Shown: positions 47,748 through 61,300, counted from the stretch's first letter. The stretch: 64,000 nt of DNA from Alitta virens (GCA_932294295.1 OW028579.1:36525362-36589361), one strand, 5' to 3'. A program made the numbers and translations. Notes: generated from the letters alone by a model not told the origin.

Positions 47748-47835
47748 GTGGACTACTGACATCAGCTCCACCTGGTGTTATTTAATTGAAGGAGATCAGC
47801 TGTGCAAGAAGTGACAAAACTGGTTGTGAACAACA

Positions 47836-47841
47836 ATAAAA
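47836..47841 (+). terminator. Candidate polyadenylation signal of the receptor gene
   Basis: AATAAA occurs about 90 bases after the receptor stop codon. It is the first canonical signal downstream. Confidence 0.45.
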
Positions 47842-48620
47842 ATCGACATTTCACTAATAACAATGTGGTCCAAGCGTTCATTCAATATCTTACATAATAA
47901 TAGTGTTGAACATCTTGCCTTTAATATATTATGTTGTATGTCTGCAATAAAATATATATTAAAAAGGAAAATAATATTAAAGATGACAAGCCACAAAAAA
48001 AGAAGAGGTTTTTCCCCCTGTTATAGAACATTCAATCAAACTGACTACATTTCACACTTACGATTAATGGAAGTGTTGATGTGATTTCATGCTGTTGTAA
48101 GAAGCCCAGGCCAATCCCAGTTTGTTGTTTATTGCCGAAATAATTGTTTATTCCAGGGAGGGTCTTAAAAATTGAATGTGGGTCTGAACCATTTTTGCCT
48201 GGGTCACATTCTTTATTTCATTATGCATCTACAGAAAATATGGATTGTACAATGCACATCGCAGGTATTCCATTGATTTTTTTAATTTAGTGGGCCACTA
48301 GTTCACAGCTTGCTTTTAGCCCACACTTGCATACTTCACATGGTCAGTTGTGGTGGGTTGCTTGGACTCACTGTAGTCAGCTTGATTGAATAAGCGGTAA
48401 TACAATATGCAGATCAATACATTAATACATCTATTCCCACCAGTCATTTTCGCATAAGATATAATTAATCCTCAAACAATTATTATGACATCACGTAACC
48501 ATTGTAGACAAAGGTCACTTTTGTGATGACACACTGGCCAGCTGCAATGATGTGAGGTCATATGTGCAAATATTGTGTCTGATCTTAAATCAACTATGAA
48601 GGAACACATATTCATAATTG
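47842..48620. other. Intergenic stretch without a gene
   Basis: AT-rich sequence with no recognised gene or repeat; short open frames have no supporting signal. Confidence 0.45.
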
Positions 48621-48631
48621 TTTTGTGTGAT

Positions 48632-49185
48632 GCTGGAGAGGGTCTTGGAGAATTCGGGGGAGCAAGGATCCCAGTGGGGGAGCAAGCAATTTGACAGTGT
48701 AGAAAGGTTCATATTAATCATAACATTAAATCTTGTCTATAAATTTAGTGAAAGGATCAACAGGTCTGAAAATAGTATTATTATGAATGTTATTAGTAGT
48801 GACGCCTTTTGGCAATCTTACATTAGAAGACATTGGGACTCATTGTTATATTTGTATTGGACGAGCAGTTGAGTTGCTTCGTACTGTTGTTTTGTGAATT
48901 CGTTTTTACAGTGCCTTACATTAATACTCAGTAGTTAGGTAGTTATTAGAAGATATGGACCCCCATATATTGTATCTAATGTATGTGTGTGTGTCTGCAA
49001 TAAAGATTAATAATAATAATAATTAAGTCCCTGTGCAAATAAGACGATGCAAAGTTGTATTGGACGGATTTTAAAGAACTATTTTGTTCGCCGCTTAGTT
49101 AAATTAGTGATTGACCTACTTCCACGGCCTTTCTAGCAATGCTTTGATATATACTAGACCCTCGTCTACGACGTGACCTTATCAT
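48632..49185 (-). mobile_element. MITE-like family 4, copy 2, carrying an inserted retroposon
   Basis: GTCTTGGAGAATTCGGGGGA (48643 on) and AGTGATTGACCTACTTCCAC (about 49105) are reverse complements of the 31258-31605 element. About 300 bases at 48727-49030, absent from the other copy, end in AATAAAGATTAATAATAATA, a typical retroposon tail. Confidence 0.65.
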
Positions 49186-49721
49186 GCTTATGATCTAGGC
49201 CTAGACTGCCGGGACCCAGTTCTTGTTCTACTGACAATAAAGAGATTCAACATTTGTGATCCCTGACTGCATGACCTTGCACTCTACGTACAATCTTTTG
49301 TTCGGGGGTTGTAAGGAAGCTGCACAGGACTCTTTAGGAAGATGGTTGTGGATGAGAAAACAACAATAACACCTATGTCACGTGGTAGCTCTGCCTTTTA
49401 AACTGTACCTAAGACATTTGTACAATATTTTTTTCTAATTCTACATTTACACATATAACAAAAGAATATGCATGCACGATGATTAATTGTCCCTAGACTG
49501 CCTTCAGATAAATCTGTTGAAATATTTACACAGTATATCACCTATCCAGTTCTTGACTTTAGTTCCCAATTTCTATAGACTTTGACATGGCACCTAGATC
49601 TCTGGTTTAGGATCTGGATTATGTCATGGTTGTATACAAGCAGAATAGTGTGATAAACAATGCCTGAAGACAAAGCAGAAGCCATAATAGTTGTCTTTTC
49701 AAAACAACAACTGCATAAAGA

Positions 49722-50185
49722 CTCCAAAACCAGGCTGCAAGAGTTATTTCGAACAACTTTGACTTTATTAATTGCAGGGGACTAGATATTGTAAAATTGT
49801 TAAAATGGATGAATATTAGACAAAGATGTACTTATTTTACAATAGTATTAATGTTTAAATGTATACATGGTCTCTGTCCTAATTATTTATGCGACAGTAT
49901 TACAATGCAATGTGATGTCTCTGGCTTGTCGACTCGAAGCCATCCTATGAATGTTTATGTGCCAAGACCAAACTGTAACTTATACAAAAAGAACATTTGC
50001 TTATTGTGGTGCTATTTACTGGAACTCTTTACCTGACAAAATGAAGGACATTTATGATCTTAATTCTTTCAAAAAAGCACTTAAAGTATATATTTTAATG
50101 TAAATCTTATGCTTTTATATTATTTTGCTTATGTTTTATCTTTTTATTTTTATACACCCTGTGTAAATATTTTCAATAAATAAAG
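49722..50185 (+). pseudogene. LINE RT C-terminal relic with 3' tail
   Basis: LQNQAARVISNNF, LLKWMNIRQRCTYF, LMFKCIHGLCPNYLCDSI and, after a frame change, FAYCGAIYWNSLPDKMKDIY then FKKALKVYILM and a stop at about 50103. This is the usual C-terminal end of CR1/Jockey-type RTs (WL.I..R, LNGLAP.YL, WN.LP). AATAAA follows at about 50175. Confidence 0.75.
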
Positions 50186-51588
50186 TTGGCATCAGTGTTC
50201 AAAAAAGGGGTGGTCCATCGGTCTTGACCGGCAGCATCAAGGCAGGAACGACAGGTTTGACGACTTCCCGATCCTGCGGACCGGCAGGTCTGAATGAAAG
50301 GCTAATGTTATGGCCTGGTAGGGACCAGCAGGTTTGCTCAAGGACCGACAGCTTTCCCACACAGCGGGTCCTTGGGACTGGCAGCTATTTTTTGCTTACC
50401 GTGAACACTGGTTGGCATATTTAATGAACCTGAAATAAATTGAATGAGCATGATGAGTTTCCAGATCTTCTCAAAGAGCTTCCCATGAGTTACAACTTGA
50501 TATAAAACATTCCCTCCATCTGCAATTGCAAATGTTGCCACTGATCAACTCCATCTTATGATTGATTTTATGAGTAGAATATCTTATCTCCAAGGCAACA
50601 AATTCAACATAATAAGCAAATATTACCTAAAAGAGTTGACTAGATTTGAATGCTCAGTTGTCTCAGACTCGATTCACCCATTTTGATTTTTCACTCTTGA
50701 CTATAACAGATGAATGATTGTTAATAAATATGTAGTCAAAGAATAAATTTATATATGTCATCAGTTTATAAAATGTTTTTGCCCTTTACTGGGGGCAACC
50801 TATCCTGGTACCAACTCTCATTTCAAAGAGATCTTCTTTGTAATGACCAATCCTTTGTGACAACAAAAGTATTTCAGGGTTCAGTTCAGTTACATAATGA
50901 ATAAGTAAGTGCTTCAGAAAAAGTGCTGATGTCTCAGTGCACTCACCTACATCATCAATAGAACTATCCGAGCAGACATAGATTACTTTAACTCAGTTTA
51001 ACTGAATAAGTAAGGACGATCCCTAATTGATGAATTATATATTTCAATCGTTTTGAATAGTCACAATGCTGAGGACTTAATTGTTTTTAAGTGTTTTGAT
51101 TATTTGATTATTGGACTATGATGAATTATCTCGCCAGTTTCTTTCTTGAGCTTGCAGCTTTGTTAAAATCTGTTCTCAGTGCAAATTGTTTGTTAACAGG
51201 TAATTTTTAAAAACATTTTGAGCTTATATTTAATGGGGCAGTCTCTCCAGGCACCACTAGATTCCTCTGCGATACTGATCAGGTCAGAAACATCTCTTTT
51301 TCAGCTGTCCGTGACATTCAAGGAAATGGTAAGTAAAACATTAGTTCTTGGTGTAAAGGGCCTTAAGGTCCAGTAATACTCTCATCTAATCAGCTAATCT
51401 ATGACATCTTTTTGTTTGTGATTTGATGATGGTGAGTGATTCATTGTTCCTATGTTATCAATTTTTAAGTAGAGGTCTACAGAGAATTACTGATTATCAT
51501 AATTTTTTTTCATTTTCCATTTTGGACTAATACTAAGTCTTGCTTACCTATCACAGACCTGAGGAGTTCTTACTTATTTCCATTGCAG
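50186..51588. other. Upstream region of the LRR-PAN gene
   Basis: 50218-50400 is unusually GC-rich with GACCGGCAG/GGGACCAGCAG-type repeats of unknown nature. A possible short 5'UTR exon is 51305-51328 (acceptor TTTTTCAG, donor ATG/GTAAGT), which would splice to the acceptor at 51588. Otherwise nothing is recognised. Confidence 0.4.
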
Positions 51589-51591
51589 AAT

Positions 51592-54259
51592 ATGAATCGG
51601 AGCTGCCAAATAGTAGACATAGTTGCTATAGTAACGGTCTACTTTATAGTCAATTCCTTTAGTACAGAAGTACTTCTCGTTAAAAAAGGCTACACCACAT
51701 TTCCATCCAACATCGATGAGACTGTCACTCTTCTTAGCCTAAGAGACAACGAGATAACTAAGATTGAAAGAGCACACTTTGAAGATTTCGTTCATTTGCA
51801 ATACCTAAACCTACAAAATAACATGGTCTCTTCCATCGAAAACCACACTTTCGCAGGACTCAAACTGAAGACCTTAAATTTAGACAACAATCAGATTACC
51901 ATATTTCCTGAAATTTCTTGTCTATGCCAGACACTAACTTGGCTTGACCTTGCAAGGTGTAAGATAACTAATATCCCACTTGGGATGTTTGATAACTGCA
52001 CAGTTCTCAACTATCTTTCTCTTAGTGATAATCCCATTACTTTTCTACCTAATTATATCTTTAAAGGATTAGAGTCCCTTGCTCAACTAGACCTCGAAAG
52101 GTCATCCCTTGTTGACATTGAAGACTACACATTCCTTGGACTGAGAAAGTTGACCTTACTTGCATTAGGAAATTCTAAGCTGAAACAGTTTCCCTGCCTG
52201 GCCCCCTTTGTCATGACTTCCTCAACCAGACCGCTTGAACTGAGAATGGAAGGTACCAACATTGAGGTCACCCCTTCAAATAACACATGCACTGAGGGTA
52301 TGCACTTCAAAACATTCATAATGAATAACAGTCCATCCACAGACACATCTTGGCTCTCTGGTATTGTCAATATTATTAAAATATTCACAATGAAACCATT
52401 GACAGCTGACACATTCATAGATAATCAAGTTTTCTCTCGATTTCAATTAGAGAGTTTTGCAGTTGATCGAGCAAAACTTCCGGGGTTTCCCTATCTGACC
52501 AACAGCAAGCTGTCACTGAGCTACTTCAGCTTGAAAAATACTAATACCACTTGTGTCCCATTCAGTGAAGTTAATGGTACCTTAAATCTAAGATATGTCA
52601 GTTTGTATAAAAGCAATATTAAGCTATTCGAAGCTGCGGACTGTTCTAACCTTACAAGTAGTATACTGGCAGCCCACATGCCAGAACTCAGGACGATCTA
52701 TCTTGACAGTAACCAGCTTTGGAAGTTTCCAATTTTAAGTGGGATGCCCAACTTGGTTGTGCTTAATGTTTTTGACAATCTGTTGGATGAGGTCCCTGAG
52801 GGTTCGTTTCAAAACAACAGCAAATTGAGTATATTGAATCTGGCATATAACAGATTGACGGAGTTCCCTGATCTTACTGGGTTAGTCTATCTCAAAGAGC
52901 TTCACTTGGGTCGCAACTTCATATCAAATATCCGTCCATATGCAATCGCTAATGTTGTCATAAACCAACTCCACATGAGCCGAAACTCTATCACGAATCT
53001 CACTAACCTCTCATTGAATACTAATGGGAAGAACATTAAATATCTTGATCTTACCAGAAATCCATTAAAGATGATCGACAAAGGTGACCTGACCGGGTTG
53101 ACGACCCTGGAGTTCTTGGGCATCGCTCACTGCGGACTCACTCACTTCGATGTTTCTTTGTTGGCTGACATGCCTTCTTTAAAATCTCTCAATCTTGGAG
53201 GGAACAGTCTAACCTCCCTTGAAGACCCATTTCCCTTCATTAACAATCCACTTCATATCGACCTCTATCAAATGATCTTCATCTGCGACAGTGCTCTATG
53301 TTGGATGATGCCAAGAGGAACCGGTGGCAAGATTACGGTGAACTTGGATCAATATCCCTGCAAGAAACCATATCAGGAATTAAAGTCAAAGGATGTCACA
53401 AGAGAATTGCTTCAGTGTTCAAGTGAGTTAATGTTCAGATTTAAGCACTGTTTGTTTATTTTATGTACAGTGGAACTCATGGACATTGAGAATAAACTCC
53501 AGAGGACCACATGTATGTGAATCTGACTGAGGACTCTCATTGGTTGAGGTCTGTAGAGGACCACAGGTAGGGATTGCCAAAGCCAATGGCAGTACTGGAT
53601 TAACATGACGTCATCTGGAGTTTAGTCTCCAAGTCTATGAAATCTTCTGTAATCTTTCGCAGTTCCAGCTTCGACTGCACAAAACTATAGCATGAAAATT
53701 GATCTGTACAAGGCAAAGATAAGAATTATAAGTGCAGGAATAAGTCTGACATCCATGGGACCGAGACAGCTCATGGAACAAATAGATAGCTAGTCAGTGA
53801 GATAGACAGACAACTACCTTGTACTCACTGTCTATACTGGGGCAGGTAAAAGAAACCACCCTGTGGCTAATCCCATGCTCAAGGATGAGTACTCGCCATG
53901 GAGTTTTCCACTCAACTTTCCATTTCCTTACTTTAATATATTCCACTTGCCTAATTTATATATATAAATATATATAGATATGAATGGATTCAGATTAAAT
54001 AAATGGATTTAATATTCTAGAAATGGAAATGTACAAAAAGGAGGTGACCCAGACGGGAGAATACTCCACGATGGAGAGATTCTTCGCGTTACGAGAACCG
54101 GTGGACCCAACTGGAAGTGTCACTGTCATCAAACAAGCAGTCATGCTAGAGGACTGTATTCTCTTGTGTCATGGAGATGACAAGTGCTGGTACCTGGAAT
54201 TCATGAAGACAAACACTGGCAGAGAATGCTGGTACAGAACTGATGACTTCATTCAGTAA
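51592..54259 (+). CDS. Secreted leucine-rich-repeat protein with C-terminal PAN/apple-like domain, 2 exons, 689 aa
   Basis: Exons are 51592-53422 and 54021-54259, joined by a phase-1 intron (2070 nt). The acceptor AG at 51587-51588 lies just before the ATG, so a 5'UTR intron is likely. Residues 1-24 form a signal peptide. From about residue 35 there are at least a dozen LRRs (for example LQYLNLQNNMVSSIENHTF, LKYLDLTRNPL-type strands), closed by an LRRCT-like cap with CDSALCW and YPCKKPYQ. The second exon encodes about 78 residues with the Cys spacing DCILLCHGDDKCWYLEF…REC expected of a PAN/apple fold. No transmembrane segment or GPI signal is seen. If the intron is retained, translation ends at 53520 instead. 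A recognition or adhesion role is inferred from the domains only. Confidence 0.8.
53491..53628. mobile_element. Small inverted-repeat element in the LRR-PAN intron
   Basis: AAACTCCAGAGGACCACATG and CATGACGTCATCTGGAGTTT face each other over 138 bases. The same ends, better conserved, occur at 57845-57938. Confidence 0.6.
53813..53875 (+). mobile_element. Family B SINE body fragment
   Basis: CCTTGTACTCACTGTCTATA then GGCAGGTAAAAGAAACCACC matches the body of the 26172 copy; head and tail are missing. Confidence 0.5.
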
Positions 54260-54627
54260 TAGATGTCATCTACATACAAAACAAGAACTGTCTGTTCCTT
54301 ATTACAGTGAATTGAATGTGGGAAGATAAAAGATGAAATTATTAGATTTTGTTTTCAGTTTCTTGTTTCCAAGATCTGAATTGGACTTTTAATTCTTTAC
54401 ACATGCCTGATTTATCTTTTGATATCATAACATGAATACACTTCTTTAAGATATATTTGCATGATGCTCAAAAAATACTCAAAATATGCGAATATTTACA
54501 AAAACAATTAACATCACCATGGGTATAAATATATATATATAACTGTAGGAAGTGTGTTTTCAAAATGTGTTAGATATTTTTCTTGTGGTCATTCAAAAGT
54601 AATCAGGATGGGCTAAAAGTCAAATTG

Positions 54628-54694
54628 CCATATATGGAAATGTTAGCCATATATGGAAACGTTAGTCATATAAGGAAATGTTTGCCATATATGG
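54628..54694. promoter_or_regulatory. Four CArG-box-like motifs at exact 19-bp spacing
   Basis: CCATATATGG occurs at 54628, 54647 and 54685, and TCATATAAGG at 54666, giving a 19-bp tandem unit. CC(A/T)6GG is the binding consensus of SRF-type MADS factors (established knowledge). The cluster is about 370 bases after the LRR-PAN stop and about 610 bases before the lectin-PAN start. It may equally be a chance minisatellite; regulatory function is inference. Confidence 0.4.
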
Positions 54695-54699
54695 AAACG

Positions 54700-55304
54700 T
54701 TAGCCTGGTGACACATTCAATCCAGTCCAGTGTCCAATCATTACAAAGAAACTGAATGACCTCAGTGAAACTTTAGTTCTACAAAAAATCTTGAAATCTC
54801 AGTGTACATGTGAACTACAAAACACAAAAAATATTTCAACACTCACTCAGAATGTGCAAATGCTAAATCATTAAACTGACTTACAAATATTGAATTTTTG
54901 AACATGTTAAGAAATGTGACTTCCAAACTGATAGCTTTTATTTTCAAGTACTCTGCTTCCAAATGGATTCAAACATGCAAGAAATTGATCAATGTTGACT
55001 TGAAGTATCTTTAAAACATTATTAAAAAATTGTCATGCTTTATTATGGCATTTCGTACACTTCCTTTTTTTTCTAAGTTGTTTGCTATGAAAGAACAAAA
55101 GTAACTTTTACAAGAAAAACCGAACTAGGTTTTCACAGCTTCGCGTGAGATTTCAATGCGTGATCATCTACTCCTTAACCGAGGTATGTTCATTTGTACC
55201 ACCCAAACTCCATTTTATGGCGTAACATAAAAATTCAAAATTAACTTTGCATTTCAAATATTGGTAATTAAATACGTTTTCAGTAAGGCGTCTTTGGTCT
55301 GAGA
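54700..55304. other. Putative promoter-side region of the lectin-PAN gene
   Basis: AT-rich, with no clear TATA box or other element beyond the CArG-like cluster immediately upstream. Confidence 0.4.
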
Positions 55305-58300
55305 ATGCAAATCGTTGCAACAACAATCCTTCTTGCAATATGTCTGAGGAGGCAAGTGTATTGCATTGGTAAGTTAAGCCTAATAATTTCAATCATAGAT
55401 TATATCTATCCCTTAAATTTCTTCTTTAGAATCTCACGCTTCAAAAAGCAAAAGAAGAATGTTATATTTGAGTTTACTTCAAACTATTTTGATATCATGA
55501 GAAGTATAATTGAAATTAAAAGGATCTTTTTACTTGAAACTTGCAAATAAAAGACTTCAGCTGACATTTTTGCTTTTGTATTCTCCAGATTTTTTGCTTT
55601 CGTTTTCTCCTGACTTCTATTTGTTTTCTGCTTTTAGTGCTTTGGTTTTCTGTTGGCATTTTTGCTCTTAAAGAAAGAGGCATTCACTCTCATGAGTGGG
55701 GATGGCGAGTGAGCGAGGATGACGAAAAATTGTTAATCGTGCTTATCCTTGTTCATACGTAATTCACTTGCCGAGCGCTGTATGGATACTCGTGCTTATC
55801 CATAGAATGCTCGCAGTCCCCCCAGATCACTCGTAAATATCCGTGGAGTGGGCAAAAATTCGACGTTCGATGAATAAAATTGTTTACCTTTTTACTGGAA
55901 TCACTCGGCGCTCGGTTGGCGAGTGTTAGCGAGTGTTCTATGGACATCTGTGGCCATTCGCGGCCACTCTTGTACCGCTTGTGGAACGCTCAGGAAACGC
56001 TCAGTGGATGCCCGGGGACGCTCTTGAACCATTGACCGTCACACTGGCTTCTCCCGGACCCGCCCGTCGTTCTTCCGCCGAGTAGATATTTGTTGGCTTA
56101 TGCCTTTTTTTTCTGTTACTTTTGTTGGTTATGGTTGGTTCTTTTCGGTATTTGTGTTTTGTCTTTTATTCTAGCTTCTAATAGCTACTATCTATAGCTT
56201 CATCATTAGCCTTGTGGCTAAAAGAATAAACTCACCAGAAACACTAGTTCCAAATTAAGACAAAAATACATTGACCTGTGTGTTTGTATTATTAGTTTAC
56301 CAATATTGAAATAAAGCGCAATTATTTTCATAGTGCAGAAACATCTCAATATATTATTATATCATTGACATATTTTATCGAGAATTGTATTCACAGAATA
56401 TTCCCAAATCTTGCTATTCAAAATTTATCATGCATATTGAAATATTTCATTAGCATGTAATATACACTCTCATATGCGAATGTCTTTTATTGTTGGGTCT
56501 CGAAGTGTGTACAAGTGAGATGTTTATTATTTATTGATTTATTTTTTGTTATTGACAGAAGCTTCCAGTTGTCCACCTGGCTACACATTCTATGCACAGA
56601 GAGAAATTTGTCTCGGCTACCAGAATGTGGGAGAATTATATCAAAATGATGCCCTAACCTACTGCCAGACTGTACTAGAACAATATAATGGAAAAGTCTC
56701 GCTGCCAACTCCCAGTGACAAGGCCTATAAAGCCTGGCTGACTGAAACATTCAAAAATGATGATCGGTAAATATTGCAATAAATTTCTATTAGTTTTTTC
56801 TATTATTTTGTTATTTAGACATCATGTATTTAAACACTGAAATGGAGTGACATATAAGCCCTTATTAGGCTGGGTGGTTTATGTTTCCAAGTATGATGTT
56901 TGTATTGTTGTAATGTAAAACCACATGTCAATGAAGATAAATAAATGAATAAAAATATCATTGTAATATATAACAACAGAACTTTATTGCCTTAAGGACC
57001 ACTCTCGGCTGATGTTTGTACTGGTATCAACGGTGCGGTGATCGTATATTTATAGATTTTTATTGAAAGCAAAATATCAAATTGATACATATGTGTCAGC
57101 ATGACAAAATAATAAATGGCGCAAAAAAAAAAAGATAATAGAAATACATGGATCAACAGTTAAAATAATTAAATAAGTAGAGCTATATAATGACTAATAC
57201 TAATCAACATTACATAGTCTGTCTAAAGCCCCCTTCACACATAGCCGGATCAGAGTGTCCCGGAGTAAAATTAGTTTCACTCCGGGGGTGTCCGGGATCA
57301 AAGAGCTGAAAATGTCAACAAAACATAAATGTTTGGCGGTGTGCACCGGATTTTACATGGTGCCTTCGTGGATATAACCGGTCTTTACACCATGTTCATT
57401 TGTGTGGAACGGTGTTTGTCCTTGCACTCTGTGGCGTACATGGCGGTGAAATTTTCATGCCCGGTTGACGCCGGAGATAACACGAAGTATGCCGTAGTCA
57501 ATACGGAGATTCCAGATCGGCGGAATCTACCGGGAGTCTACTTGGATCAACACGGATTATATTATATCAACACGGATTAAATTACTCTGGGACCTCCGGC
57601 ATGAAAAATTGAACATGTTTAATTTTTCCCCCGGAGGCCCACGGTGGTCCCGGATCACCCGGACAATGCCGGAAATAAACACGAAGTCTACACGGTATTA
57701 CCCGGAGTATGCCGGAGTGATACTCCGGGATGATCCAGCGTCTGATCCGGCTATGTGTGAAGGGGCTTAAGAAATTCTAAAGCTGCCAGAACTAATTCAG
57801 GTACAATAACTAGATTAGAAACCTGTTACAGCCAAATTTTTTGACTAAACTCCCGAGGACGTCATGTGGATCCAGAACTCCTATAAGTGCCATTGGCCAA
57901 TGACAGCGCTGGCTCTACATGACGTCCTCTTCAGTTTTATAAACAGTGAACCATGGAATAAATAAACCAAGAGGCGAAAGTGATTCAAGAACAACTATCT
58001 AATGTATCGTTCCAGATTTTTTGTTCAGTTTGAAGTTTCTCGAAATCTTCATGGTTACCATATACATCAGTATTGATTTATATATTATGTATAGCTGTAT
58101 CATACTCAAAAGTGTTCCTGGGTAATTATCGTTGTTTACTCTTTCCAGAGGCCGTTTTTATACATTAACAATAAGGAACCCAAAGAAGATACCCTATACC
58201 TTGGCAACTAGCTGTATCATCATGATCATCCAGCTGTTGTAACATCACATACATTTACTACTAGTACCATTCTTTATGTCAAGGACAGGCAGGACCATGG

Positions 58301-61300
58301 CAATGAGATGATGGATGAAACAGCCATCCGACTTAGGCCTGTCCGGGAATCGAACCCCACACCCAGTGGTTGGAAGCCTCCAACCCTACTACTGGCACCA
58401 ACAAGAATATCAGCCATTGGTAGTAAAGTGTATCTTTGGTGTCGCATTTAGGTTCTGGGTTGGCCTCTCTGACGCGGCCGAGGAAGGGAAGTTTGAGTGG
58501 GTGGACCGAGAGACGTCCGTTGGATGGGCGCCTTGGGCGGAGTATCACCCGAAAGATGACACGGATTACAACTGTGTGCTTTGGCGTGGTGATGTCTGGG
58601 AAACCAAAGGCTGCAATAATGGTCACGCCTCCCTCTGCATGTCTCAAAAGGACCAAAATGGTATGAGTAATCACTTATCTTGCTTTTATCTATTATTATC
58701 TAATATACTCTGAATTGATCTACTAACAACCATATTTACTGCACTATACATTGATTCAATTGACAGATATATGACATCATGCACAGTGGTTGTATCCATC
58801 GCTCAGGTAGATCTTCACCTCTCTAAGAAACTTGTAACAAGAAATGTCATCAATCTCACAGTTGTGGACTTGCATTGACCCCCAAGGTGTCACTCCAATG
58901 ATAAGACTTCCACCTTCTTTTATGAATTTTGTTAGGCCTTTAAGAAACTCAGCATCTCTGGGTTTGGGGGCCTGCCATACCAGAATGGTATTGAATAGAT
59001 GGCAATTGTTTGCAAGTTCTCTGTGTATTTTTTCATATTGTTAATTGACCTCAATCTGACACTACCTGCTCTTAACACCAAAAATAAAGTTGTGCAAAAG
59101 TGATGGAATAAGTGCGTTGACATTTTGAAAATTTTAATATGTTAATCATTGCAGTTATGTTTAAATACTGTCAACGGGTAGAACCATCTGGATGATAGAG
59201 GACACCAAAGTAGCAATTTTCAATTGCATATATCTCAGCCCCTAATCGAGCCACAGAGCCAAAGAAAATATATTCTGAAAGCTTGAAACTACCTTTCTCA
59301 AATTAGGACATTGTAGGACATTGTTTATTTTGAAAATTTAATATTATTTAATAACCCTAAAGATTTTCAAATTACCAAACCTCCAAGTGATCTTTAAGTG
59401 AGTTAGGCAATTGTGCAATATTTTGGATCACAATGGGTGTTTCGATCAAGAAGTCAAGGTCAGAGAATATGCTTAGTGATATTTCTTGGGCTCTTCAACT
59501 CAGCTCTAATTCAGGTATAGACATGATATATATATTCTGAGGATTTAGAATGTTCTCTTTCCAGTGAGATATAGCATGGTATACTTGTTAGTTGCATATT
59601 TTACAATGGTTGCCAGGTAGGCCAACATTTCATGACACAAATTTAGGGAACTTCATCATACATAACCAATTCCTTGAAAATAATGCCCAGTGTAGTTTAC
59701 TTTGTGACAGTTACTTTATGGTCTTTTAACAGTTGACAAAATTTAGCCACCTCCTGATCAGTACAAACGAAAGATTTAGTCATTTTAGCTATTTGTTTTT
59801 CTGTTACTGTTTCAGAATCATGTCCCACTGGCTTCGACCGTCTACCGAACACAACTTACTGTTTTCACTACAATAATCGATTGTCGCTATCAGCAGCTTC
59901 ATCCCACCAATTTTGTCAACAGGTTGGGGGCATGTTGGCAGTCATCGACAATGTTTCATTGCACAATGACATTAAGGCCCATTTTGGATTCGATTCAGAG
60001 TAAGTCTGGGACGGTGTGTGCTTGCAGAATGGTTTGCAGGTCATCATCGAACACATAGATTACCAGAGTCAGGGTAAGTGGGGAGCCAAATATTACCCCC
60101 CCCCCCCTCCCTTTACTGTTTAGCTACACCACTGCACTGGCAGATCCGGAACCGGGGCAACGGGGGCATATGATGTAAAAGCATTACACGACCTTTTTGC
60201 TCCGAAACGAGAGCGCCCCTGGTGTTGACCAGATATGGCGTTTAGACCATCAGCTGCAACAACCTGCAAAATTGAAACACTGCACTTAATTGCTTGTCCT
60301 TGATGACCTTAAGTATTTCCTTAAACCACCTTAAACAAAATGTGATTTATTTTTTGGCATAAATTGTTTTGCATATGTCTTAAGGTCAAACTAAAGACTG
60401 TCTGTCTAACTGTCATATGTGTCTAGATGTCTAGACACTATCTGGCTGGCTGTCTCTCTGTCTGACAACTAGCTGTCTGTTGCAGGACCCCTGTTTGGAT
60501 TGGTTTGAATGACACAACAGAAAGGTTCATGTTCAAATGGGTGAATGGAAAGTACTTGGACTACCCGTGGTGGATGGCCATGCTGGCGGAAGTAAATCGG
60601 GATGACCAAGATTGTGTTTACCTGGAACAAGACTTTCTGAAATCTGAAAAGTGCGAAAATAGCGAAAATTTCGTTTGTCAATTCCAACCGTTGGGTAGGT
60701 GGTTTCTTTTTTTTTAATATAATTTTACTAATATGAAATGCATGATGTACGTTGAATTGAATTTACTCCGTAGTTTATTAATCAGTAACATTTTATATTG
60801 TTTATTTTTTCTTGTATTATGTATAATTCTTTCCAAACTTTAGATAAACTGGTTTATCCAAGCCCAAACTCTGCTTAGTTGTACAAAGTACAAACCAAAA
60901 GTCATACCAGTTCTAGCATAAAGGCTATGAAGTCTGCCACAGTTCACTGGTATACCTGTGCGATGATCAACACTCGAGACTCAAAAGTAATGTGAACAAA
61001 AATATAATGAAAACTGAAAGCATTGGATGAGATTCACAAGCTATTGTATCGTAACTTTTTCTTGATGTTTCATCTTGAATCTGAAAGATGTGAATGGGTG
61101 GAAAAGGGCTTTACAACCTGTATTTTCTGCACCTGAAGGACAGGCAGGGACCATGGCAATGAGATGAAGGATGAAACAGCCATCCAACATAGGCTCGACC
61201 GGGAATTGAACCCGGGACCCAGTGGTTGGAAGCCCAGAGTGCTACCACTGAGCTAGGCCCCCAGCTCTCATCGAGTTAGTAATCACAGGTCCCTAGGATT

